Assembly: GCA_017880265.1 (NCBI GenBank)
Contig: JAFJTK010000073.1
Coordinates: 1-5,974, forward strand
Reading direction: 5' to 3'
DNA from: Candidatus Pelagibacter sp.
GTDB lineage: Bacteria > Pseudomonadota > Alphaproteobacteria > Pelagibacterales > Pelagibacteraceae
DNA: 5,974 nt
Both the position numbers and the translations under genes were made by a program. Numbering within the stretch: position 1 is the stretch's first letter; every line of letters starts with the position of its first letter. The notes under the pieces were generated by a model, which worked only from the letters and a program-made list of their open reading frames with translations, ran no database searches and was not told where the DNA came from. This document shows, one piece after another, positions 1-5,974 of this stretch.

Positions 1-32
1 TTTTTTAAAAAAATATTTTTTTTTTTAATCAT
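1..32 (-). CDS. murD: Putative start of murD (UDP-MurNAc-L-Ala:D-Glu ligase), cut by the window edge
   Basis: An ATG at 32-30 overlaps the mraY stop codon by one base (TAATG) and opens a frame that stays open to the window edge. It reads M-I-K-K-K-N-I-F-L-K plus a partial codon. No MurD domain is visible, so the identity rests on context: murD normally follows mraY in proteobacterial dcw clusters, and the same one-base TAATG overlap joins ftsL to ftsI in this window. A short basic, Lys-rich start is plausible for an AT-rich MurD before its nucleotide-binding fold. MurD is the cytoplasmic ligase that adds D-glutamate to UDP-MurNAc-L-Ala. No convincing Shine-Dalgarno sequence precedes the ATG, so coupling to mraY termination would be expected. 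The start could instead lie further left, beyond the edge. Confidence 0.5.
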   Translation of the reverse strand, partial: MIKKKNIFLK

Positions 33-1117
33 TATCTTAATTTTAAAGTGGCCAAACCTATCATTGCTAAAATGATTGAAATGATCCAAAACCTAATAAC
101 CACAGTTGACTCTGGCCATCCTTTTTTTTCAAAATGATGATGAATTGGTGCCATTCTAAAAATTCTTTTACCAGTTAATTTAAAAGAAATTACTTGTACC
201 ATTACCGAAACAGCTTCTAAAACGAATAACCCACCCGTAATCGCTAATACTATTTCATGTTTTGTAATTATTCCAACAGCACCTAAAGAGCCTCCAAGCG
301 CTAAAGAGCCTGTGTCACCCATAAAAATTTTAGCAGGTGGAGCATTAAACCATAGAAACCCTAAACATGATCCTATTATTGCACCACAAAAAATTGAAAC
401 CTCACCAGTGCCTTCAATGTATGGAATTTGTAAATAATCAGAAAAAACAATATTTCCAGTTACATAACTTATAAACGCAAAACAACCTGCAACTAAAATT
501 ACAGGGACTGTAGCTAATCCATCAAGCCCATCTGTTAAATTAACTGCATTTGATGAACCAACAATTACAAATACAGAAAAAGGAATAAAAAACCACCCAA
601 GATTAATTATTAAATTTTTAAAAAATGGAAAATATAAATTTGTAATTTCCTGATAATCAACAAAATAAAGAAATAAACTAGTTCCTAATATTGCTAATAT
701 AACTTGTGATAATATCTTAAATTTAGATGAAATTCCTGAAGAATTATTATGTTTTATTTTTTTATAATCATCAAAGGCTCCAAGTAAACCAAAAGAAATG
801 GTAATGTAGAGACAAAATAAAACACTTGTGTTTGATAAATCACCCCAAAATAATACAGAAAGTAGTAATCCAAACAAAATGATTACTCCTCCCATTGTTG
901 GAGTGCCAATTTTTTTTATAATATGATCTTGTGGACCATCATCACGTATAGGATTAACAATTTTTCTATTTGAAAAAAAATTTATAAAAGGTCCACCGAT
1001 TAACAAAACTATAATTAATGAAGTAAATAAAGATAATCCTGTTCTAAAGGTGATGTATTTAAAAACATTTAAAAACCCAAAGGTATCAACAAAATTAAGT
1101 AAAAACTGATAAAGCAT
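32..1117 (-). CDS. mraY: MraY, phospho-N-acetylmuramoyl-pentapeptide transferase
   Basis: This integral membrane enzyme transfers phospho-MurNAc-pentapeptide from UDP to undecaprenyl phosphate, giving lipid I on the inner face of the cytoplasmic membrane. The 361 residues match the usual length (about 360) and are mostly hydrophobic helices, consistent with the family's ten membrane segments. Family motifs are intact: GTPTMGG (71-77), the Asp pair DDYKK (116-120), NLTDGLDGLA (193-202), FNAPPAKIFMGDTGSLALG (257-275, with the catalytic-site Asp268) and the MAPIHHHFE histidine triad (322-330). The N-terminus, with DTFGFLNVFKYITFRTG at 11-27, is typical of alphaproteobacterial MraY and supports the ATG at 1117. 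The gene starts 6 bases after the murF stop, has a recognisable ribosome binding site overlapping that stop, and ends in a TAATG overlap with a probable murD. All catalytic residues are present, so it should be functional. Confidence 0.97.
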   Translation of the reverse strand: MLYQFLLNFVDTFGFLNVFKYITFRTGLSLFTSLIIVLLIGGPFINFFSNRKIVNPIRDDGPQDHIIKKIGTPTMGGVIILFGLLLSVLFWGDLSNTSVLFCLYITISFGLLGAFDDYKKIKHNNSSGISSKFKILSQVILAILGTSLFLYFVDYQEITNLYFPFFKNLIINLGWFFIPFSVFVIVGSSNAVNLTDGLDGLATVPVILVAGCFAFISYVTGNIVFSDYLQIPYIEGTGEVSIFCGAIIGSCLGFLWFNAPPAKIFMGDTGSLALGGSLGAVGIITKHEIVLAITGGLFVLEAVSVMVQVISFKLTGKRIFRMAPIHHHFEKKGWPESTVVIRFWIISIILAMIGLATLKLR

Positions 1118-1123
1118 TTATTT

Positions 1124-3961
1124 CTATCCTTTAATTTGGCTTATTATCTTATGGAATCCTGTTGCATTTGAGGCCTTAACCATAAGATAATCATTATTAT
1201 TTAAATCATTTTTAATCAAATCAATTATTTGTGAGTTATTATTCAACACTCTACCTTTTTGCTTTTTTAAAACAGAATTGTATGTAAATAAAATTTTGTC
1301 TCCTTTAACAAAGACTTTGTCTATCTTTGTTTTATTGATTATTTTTCCTATAGTTTGATGAAGTTTTTTTGAGTGTTTTCCAAGTTCTAACATATCACCC
1401 AATAATAAATATTTTTTTCCTTTGTTAATTTCAATTTTATCAAAATTTAAAATTGCAGATTTAAGAGACAACGGATTTGAATTATAACTTTCATCTACCA
1501 AGTTTAATCTTTTATTATTAATCTCAATTTTAGCAATATCTCCTCTACCATCTGGTGTTTTAAATCCCATAAAAATATTTTTTTTCAATTTAGATACATC
1601 TATAAAAATACTCATTACAGCTAAAGCAGCTAAAATATTTAAGATATTATTTTGAAAATTATTAGAAATAAAAAAATAAGTTTTTAAATTATTTACTCTA
1701 ATTGTTGCTTTAAACTTATTGTTAATTTTCTTTATACTTACCAATTTTATATTGGCATTTTGATTATCAATACTAAATGATAAAATCTTAAGTTTTCTTT
1801 TATTTGCTATTTTTTTATGTAAAGTATAAAAATTATCATCAGCGTTTAGAACAACAGATCCATTAATTTTTGTATTATTAATTATTTCTGATTTTGCTAA
1901 AGCAATTTGTTTTATATTCTTAAAATTCTTAGCGTGTGCATAATTAATATTGGTAATCACGCTAACATCTGGTTTAACAATTTTAGAGAGAAAATCAATT
2001 TCACCCTTTTTATCCATCCCAATTTCTAAAACTCCATAATCATTTCTTTGATCTAAATTAAAAAGACTTAACGGAACTCCATACTTATTATTATAAGATT
2101 TAGGTGAAATACCGACTGTAGATATCTGTTTTAATGTATTGCCCAACAATTCCTTTAATGTAGTTTTTCCACAGCTACCTGTTATAGCAATAATTTTTGT
2201 TTTTATATTTTCTCTATATAGCTCAGAACTTTCAGTTAATAATTTAAGAGAGTCTTTGCTTTTAATTTGACGAGAAATATTTAATTTTTTTTCAATTTTA
2301 TTGACTACTGCAACTGATGCTTTTTTTTTGAAAGCTTCACTTATAAATTTGTTACCATCGTTTTTTTTTCCCTTAATTGCAAAAAAAATATCATTTTTTT
2401 TTATTTCTTTTGAATTAATTCTAGCTTTCTGCAAAGAGATTTGGTTAGATATTTTTTTTTCTGCGCTAAGCTCGTTAAGTATATTAACCTTTAAATTATT
2501 TGATAATTTTAAATTTTTAATTTTTATTGCATCAAGGATAATTTTTTTATCTGAGAAAAAAATTTTTTTAACACCAATTTCTTGAATTTTTTCGTGACCT
2601 TTTCCAGCTACAAGTAAAATCTCACCTGTATTTAAGTTTTTTATTGCCTCTGTAATTGCTTTGGCTCTATTAGAATATTCCAATACTTTTTGTTTTTTTA
2701 TTCCCTTTTTAATGTCTTTTCTTATTTTACTAGGCTGTTCTAGTCTTGGATTATCATCGGTGAGATAAATTTTATCAGAAAAAAGATCAGCAATTTTACC
2801 CATTTTAGCTCTTTTATTTTGATCTCTATTTCCACCACAGCCAAACACTAGAGCTATTTTATTACCTGGAAACTGTTCTTTGATATTTTGAAGACAAGTT
2901 TTTAAAGCATCAGGTGTGTGTGCATAATCTAAGATTACCTTTGAGTTATTTTTTATTCTACCAACTCTTTCAAATCTTCCCTCAACAGACTTAATTTTTG
3001 GTATTGCATTAAGTACGTCTTCAATATTGATACCACTTTTGATTGAAGCAATGACTGACATTAATACATTCTTAAATTGAACTTTTCCTATCAAATTAAG
3101 TTTAATTTTATGAATTGAATTTTTATATTTTATGCTCAACAATTGGGACTCATCCTCATATTGATGAGATAAAAATTGAAAATCATTTTTTTTATCTAAT
3201 AATGAGAAAAGATTTAAATTTTTATTGGTTGCTATATCTTTTATTTTTTTGAATTCTGGTATTTGTTCATCGGTTATTATATTACCCCTTTTTTTTATTA
3301 ATTTTTCAAACAGATATAGTTTTGCTTTTAAATAATTTTTTGTATTTTTATGATAATCCAAATGATCTTGTGATAAATTTGTAAATATTCCTGTATTAAA
3401 CAATAATCCATCTAGCCTGTTTTGACTTAGACCATGGCTTGATGCTTCCATAATGACGTTATTAATATTTTGTTTTTTTAATTTATTTAAAATTTTACTT
3501 AATTGAATTGGGTCTATTGTAGTGTTAGATAAATCTTTTTTATATTTTTTCGATTTAATCCCTAATGTTCCAATTGATGCGACTTTTTTATTACTTAAAT
3601 TTAATATTTGATAATAAAAATCAGCAATAGAGGATTTTCCATTTGTACCTGTAACTGCAATAATATTATTTGGAATTTTGTTATTAATTTTAAATGATAT
3701 TTCAGCTAGTAACTTTCTAATATTATTTGAGTGAATAAATAAAATACCATTTTTTAGTCCATTAATTTTTTTTTCAGTTACTACTATTTTTGCACCGTTA
3801 GAGATTGCTGATGATATAAAGTCATTTCCATCTATTTTATTTCCTTTAATTGCAAAAAAAATATTATTTTTTTTTATTTTAGAACTATCAAATGAAATCC
3901 CTGAAAAAAAAAATTTTTTATAAATAAATTGAGTGTTTTGAAAATAATCCCCTAGGAACAT
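1124..3961 (-). CDS. murE/murF: Fused MurE-MurF: UDP-MurNAc-tripeptide (meso-DAP) synthetase and D-Ala-D-Ala ligase
   Basis: One 945-residue cytoplasmic protein carries two complete Mur ligases for consecutive peptidoglycan precursor steps. The MurE half (about 1-478) has the uridine-binding domain (21-60), P-loop GTNGKS (105-110), EASSHGL (172-178), TNLSQDHLDYH (194-204), probable carbamylated Lys214, GRFE (328-331), DYAHTPDAL (345-353), DNPRLE (403-408, the DNPRxE signature of meso-DAP-adding enzymes) and GKGHE (453-457). The MurF half (about 485-945) has a second N-terminal domain (515-555), P-loop GSCGKTT (595-601), SYNNKYGVPLSLF (622-634), EIGMDKKGEI (646-655), probable carbamylated Lys690, DESYNSNP (823-830) and LGDMLELG (854-861). 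The length equals MurE (about 490) plus MurF (about 450). There is no Met between 387 and 649, so MurF has no internal ATG start. The start at 3961 is the only ATG available: an in-frame TAA lies at 3970-3968. No Shine-Dalgarno sequence is evident 2 bases after the ftsI stop. MurE-MurF fusions are known elsewhere, for example in Bordetella. Confidence 0.95.
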   Translation of the reverse strand: MFLGDYFQNTQFIYKKFFFSGISFDSSKIKKNNIFFAIKGNKIDGNDFISSAISNGAKIVVTEKKINGLKNGILFIHSNNIRKLLAEISFKINNKIPNNIIAVTGTNGKSSIADFYYQILNLSNKKVASIGTLGIKSKKYKKDLSNTTIDPIQLSKILNKLKKQNINNVIMEASSHGLSQNRLDGLLFNTGIFTNLSQDHLDYHKNTKNYLKAKLYLFEKLIKKRGNIITDEQIPEFKKIKDIATNKNLNLFSLLDKKNDFQFLSHQYEDESQLLSIKYKNSIHKIKLNLIGKVQFKNVLMSVIASIKSGINIEDVLNAIPKIKSVEGRFERVGRIKNNSKVILDYAHTPDALKTCLQNIKEQFPGNKIALVFGCGGNRDQNKRAKMGKIADLFSDKIYLTDDNPRLEQPSKIRKDIKKGIKKQKVLEYSNRAKAITEAIKNLNTGEILLVAGKGHEKIQEIGVKKIFFSDKKIILDAIKIKNLKLSNNLKVNILNELSAEKKISNQISLQKARINSKEIKKNDIFFAIKGKKNDGNKFISEAFKKKASVAVVNKIEKKLNISRQIKSKDSLKLLTESSELYRENIKTKIIAITGSCGKTTLKELLGNTLKQISTVGISPKSYNNKYGVPLSLFNLDQRNDYGVLEIGMDKKGEIDFLSKIVKPDVSVITNINYAHAKNFKNIKQIALAKSEIINNTKINGSVVLNADDNFYTLHKKIANKRKLKILSFSIDNQNANIKLVSIKKINNKFKATIRVNNLKTYFFISNNFQNNILNILAALAVMSIFIDVSKLKKNIFMGFKTPDGRGDIAKIEINNKRLNLVDESYNSNPLSLKSAILNFDKIEINKGKKYLLLGDMLELGKHSKKLHQTIGKIINKTKIDKVFVKGDKILFTYNSVLKKQKGRVLNNNSQIIDLIKNDLNNNDYLMVKASNATGFHKIISQIKG
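1127..1132 (-). promoter_or_regulatory. Ribosome binding site for mraY
   Basis: The minus strand reads AAAGGA here, 9 bases before the mraY ATG at 1117. It lies inside the last codons of the fused murE-murF gene, immediately before its TAG stop. This is the clearest Shine-Dalgarno-like sequence in the window and supports the assigned mraY start. Its position suggests that ribosomes can both load independently and reinitiate after murF termination. Confidence 0.55.
2321..2460 (-). repeat. Cluster of four A9 homopolymer runs at the start of the MurF half
   Basis: On the coding strand, runs of nine A occur at 2321-2329, 2361-2369, 2394-2402 and 2452-2460, all within 140 bases of the fused gene. 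They encode Lys-Lys-type segments at about residues 501-547, in the linker and the first domain of MurF. An A8/T8 tract (about 2381-2388) lies between them. The frame is intact through all four in this sequence. Such runs are hot spots for polymerase slippage and for sequencing indels. They may simply reflect the extreme AT bias, since other A/T runs of 9-10 occur in the window (for example 3904-3913 and 4362-4370). Confidence 0.6.
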
Positions 3962-3963
3962 AA

Positions 3964-5655
3964 TTAATTAATTTCTAGATATTTTGTGGCTAAAATAGGC
4001 CCAATTTTGTCCATTATTTTTCCAGCCACCTCCACTGAAGTCCATCCTGCTGTATTATATAAGGTTCCCTTCCAGCCACCTTTTTGATGTCTATATTTGT
4101 AATAATAATCTTTTGCCTTTTGAGGCGTGTCTAACATAACCACAAAAACGTATTGTGGATTTGATGTTGGAAATATCGAAGCGAATGTATTTATCTTTGC
4201 TTCGGAATAAAATCCATCTTTTGGTTGATCAGCAGTTCCTGTTTTGCCACCAATCTCATAATTTGATACATCAGCAAATTTTGCTGTGCCCTCCTCTGTA
4301 TTTACAATTTTTCTTAAAGCCGTAACAACTTGTTCGGAAACTCCTTTATTAATTAATCTACTTTTTTTTTCTTTAGCTTCGGTAGTTTTTTTAATTAAAC
4401 TCGGCTTAATATCATAGCCACCATTAGATATTACAGCATAACCTTTTGCTAACTGAAGAATTGTAGTTGCAACTCCATGACCAAATGAAGCTGTAGCTAA
4501 TCTACATTTACCAAAATTATAATCTTTTTGTGGAGCTATTTCATCTATATCAAAATCAATTGGACTTAATATACCTACTTTTTTTAAAAAGGATTTATGT
4601 TTTTCTGGTCCTACTAACTGAGCAATTCTAACAGAGCCAATATTGCCTGATCTAATCAAAATCTGTTCTGCTGTAAGATCTGAGGGAATTTTATTGTCAT
4701 ATTCTCCAATCCTATGTTTGTCACAACGAATAGATTTTGGTAAATCTAAGAATTCTGTTTCTGGTTTTATTAAATCTTCGTTTAAAGCACTTGCAAATGT
4801 GAATGGTTTAAAAACTGAGCCAAGCTCATAAGTTCCTTTAGTTACTCTATTAATAAAATTAACATCAGTTATATTTTGTCTTTCATTAGGATTAAAATCA
4901 GGTAATGAAATAAGTGAAAGTATATTTCCATTATTCACATTCATGAGTATTGCAGCACTACCTTTGCTTTTAAAAATTTCTTGATATTTGATTAGTTCTT
5001 TTCGTATTAAAAATTGCACATCTTTATCAACTGTGAGTTTTACTGGTTTTTTTGAATTTCTAAGAACCTCATCAAATGATTTTTCTAAACCTGAAATTCC
5101 ATTATTATCATCATCTATTTGACCAATAATATGACTAAAAAGATTTTTTTGAGGATACATCCTTAAAACTTTTTCCTCAGGTTTTATAGAATTATCTCCA
5201 AGTTTCATTAATTTTTCATAGTTTTCCTCTGAGACTTTTTTTTCTAGCCAAAAAAATTTTTTTGTATCAAGTTGCTTTTTAATTTTATTAAAATCTTTAT
5301 TTGGAAAAATGATATTTAAACTTAATAAAAGTTTTTTCTTATCTATTACGTCTGATGTCTTGATGCCTATATCTATAGATTTGACTGTTTTAGCTAAATA
5401 ATTGCCATTAATATCAATTATATCAGCTCTATAGAGTTTATTGGAAAATATTGGCACATTATTATTTATTTCAATCTTAGATTTACGAGATCCAAGATGG
5501 ATTAAATGAATAGTATAAATTAAATAAATAATAAAAAAGAAAAAGAATACAAACGCCACTCTATTAAATTCAATATTTAAACTTGTATTATTTTTTTTAT
5601 AATCAAAATTATTTTTATAATCCTCAATAATAATTTTTGATTTTAATTTTTCCAT
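3964..5655 (-). CDS. ftsI: FtsI (PBP3), septal peptidoglycan D,D-transpeptidase
   Basis: This class B penicillin-binding protein cross-links septal peptidoglycan in the periplasm as part of the divisome. At 563 residues it has the usual FtsI length. A cytoplasmic tail (1-32) precedes one membrane anchor (about 33-52, rich in Phe and Ile). The dimerisation/pedestal domain follows, with its box at 75-88 (YRADIIDINGNYLA, a variant of RGxIxDRNG). The transpeptidase domain carries all three active-site motifs: SVFK (nucleophile Ser280, Lys283), SGN (336-338) and KTGT (471-474). The segment NTAGWTSVEVAGKI near 534-547 matches the C-terminal conserved region of alphaproteobacterial FtsI, and no PASTA domains follow. 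The start overlaps the ftsL stop in TAATG with only a weak AGAGAA upstream, suggesting translational coupling. The stop lies 2 bases before murE. The position between ftsL and murE is the classical one and separates it from elongation PBP2 (mrdA). Confidence 0.96.
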   Translation of the reverse strand: MEKLKSKIIIEDYKNNFDYKKNNTSLNIEFNRVAFVFFFFFIIYLIYTIHLIHLGSRKSKIEINNNVPIFSNKLYRADIIDINGNYLAKTVKSIDIGIKTSDVIDKKKLLLSLNIIFPNKDFNKIKKQLDTKKFFWLEKKVSEENYEKLMKLGDNSIKPEEKVLRMYPQKNLFSHIIGQIDDDNNGISGLEKSFDEVLRNSKKPVKLTVDKDVQFLIRKELIKYQEIFKSKGSAAILMNVNNGNILSLISLPDFNPNERQNITDVNFINRVTKGTYELGSVFKPFTFASALNEDLIKPETEFLDLPKSIRCDKHRIGEYDNKIPSDLTAEQILIRSGNIGSVRIAQLVGPEKHKSFLKKVGILSPIDFDIDEIAPQKDYNFGKCRLATASFGHGVATTILQLAKGYAVISNGGYDIKPSLIKKTTEAKEKKSRLINKGVSEQVVTALRKIVNTEEGTAKFADVSNYEIGGKTGTADQPKDGFYSEAKINTFASIFPTSNPQYVFVVMLDTPQKAKDYYYKYRHQKGGWKGTLYNTAGWTSVEVAGKIMDKIGPILATKYLEIN

Positions 5656-5960
5656 TATTCTCTAATTATTTTTAAATTTTTAATTTCTTTATCTTTATTT
5701 GTAATTTTAAAGACTTTTATATTTTCAATTTTTTTTTGTACTAAATCATTTTCAAAATATAATGATTGAAACTCTAGTAATTTGTCAGAAGAACTCAGGT
5801 AATCAAATTCTAACTTTATCTTCTCAAGTTCAGAATTTAAAACTCTAATATTTTCTTTTACAGTGAAAATTTTATCTTCATTTTTTTTGGCAGAATTTTT
5901 AATGATTGCGGTAGATAAAATTAATGAAAAAATAACTAATACTAGAATAATTTTTTTCAT
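5655..5960 (-). CDS. ftsL: FtsL-like divisome protein
   Basis: This small bitopic membrane protein (101 residues) is probably FtsL, which forms the FtsQ-FtsL-FtsB complex that activates FtsW-FtsI at the septum. The sequence shows a Lys-Lys start, one membrane helix (about 4-20), then a charged, probably coiled-coil stretch (about 28-60) ending in a segment resembling the alphaproteobacterial FtsL end motif: DYLSSSDKLLEFQSLYF at 53-69 corresponds to the family's E-W-x-YL-x-x-P-x-RL-x-x-L pattern. A Lys-rich tail of about 25 residues follows. FtsL is poorly conserved, so the call rests on topology, this motif, its size and its place directly before ftsI with a one-base overlap. The ATG at 5960 places the basic residues before the helix and has a GGA 8 bases upstream. 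Another small coiled-coil membrane protein is possible but unlikely here. Confidence 0.8.
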   Translation of the reverse strand: MKKIILVLVIFSLILSTAIIKNSAKKNEDKIFTVKENIRVLNSELEKIKLEFDYLSSSDKLLEFQSLYFENDLVQKKIENIKVFKITNKDKEIKNLKIIRE

Positions 5961-5967
5961 AACTTAT

Positions 5968-5971
5968 TTCC
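5968..5971 (-). promoter_or_regulatory. Possible ribosome binding site for ftsL
   Basis: The minus strand reads GGAA here, with GGA 8 bases before the ftsL ATG at 5960. The motif is short and sits at the window edge, where the upstream gene (rsmH/mraW by the usual cluster order) would be ending. One frame reads TGG-AAA-TAA with its stop at 5966-5964, which could be that gene's end, but three codons cannot show it. Confidence 0.35.
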
Positions 5972-5974
5972 AAA

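Noticed and set aside
1..26. A/T-only tract resembling a terminator after mraY
   Set aside because: It has no GC-containing stem, the minus-strand transcript would carry A runs rather than a hairpin followed by U, and the tract sits inside the probable murD start in a continuing operon.
2361..2460. Possibility that the MurE-MurF fusion is a sequencing error at a homopolymer run
   Set aside because: A single indel would shift the frame, yet the frame carries correct motifs on both sides of every run, and the linker reads as normal Lys/Asn/Ile-rich protein with no stop remnant. Confirmation from relatives is still desirable.
2301..2585. Plus-strand open frame of 94 codons
   Set aside because: It lies wholly antisense inside the MurE-MurF gene. 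Its Phe/Leu/Ser-rich translation is the mirror of Lys/Glu-rich coding sequence, and no domain is recognisable.
4643..4831. Plus-strand open frame of 62 codons
   Set aside because: It is antisense to the FtsI transpeptidase domain (the region with the SVFK and SGN motifs). It shows no recognisable domain and no ribosome binding site that I can support.
1..5974. Mobile element, CRISPR, phage or defence system
   Set aside because: No transposase, integrase, spaced direct repeats or inverted terminal repeats were seen. The whole window is accounted for by conserved cell wall and division genes with uniform base composition.

Overview
The window is a stretch of the division and cell wall (dcw) cluster of a very AT-rich alphaproteobacterium, most likely a SAR11 (Pelagibacterales) relative. 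The evidence for this is the alphaproteobacterial style of MraY (N-terminus and the motif around residues 322-336) and FtsI. Lysine, asparagine and isoleucine are also used heavily, A and T runs are everywhere, and intergenic space is almost absent. The placement is inferred from the sequence by eye. No rRNA or other marker gene is present to confirm it.

All genes read on the minus strand, so the transcription order is right to left: ftsL (5960-5655), ftsI (5655-3964), a fused murE-murF (3961-1124), mraY (1117-32), and probably the first 11 codons of murD (from 32 off the left edge). This is the canonical dcw order ftsL-ftsI-murE-murF-mraY-murD. The gene normally upstream of ftsL (rsmH/mraW) lies beyond the right edge; only 14 bases precede the ftsL start. 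Junctions are a 1-base TAATG overlap (ftsL/ftsI), a 2-base gap (ftsI/murEF), a 6-base gap (murEF/mraY) and another 1-base TAATG overlap (mraY/putative murD). No internal promoter, terminator, RNA gene, mobile element or CRISPR array was seen, and no stretch over 300 bases lacks a gene.

The products act in one pathway. The MurE half adds meso-diaminopimelate and the MurF half adds D-Ala-D-Ala to the UDP-MurNAc peptide in the cytoplasm. MraY then moves the phospho-MurNAc-pentapeptide to undecaprenyl phosphate to make lipid I. FtsL helps assemble the divisome, and FtsI (PBP3) cross-links septal peptidoglycan in the periplasm.

The main departure from the textbook layout is the in-frame MurE-MurF fusion, with a cluster of four A9 runs at the start of the MurF half. 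The region is otherwise ordinary core-genome sequence, and I see no sign of a new biological system.
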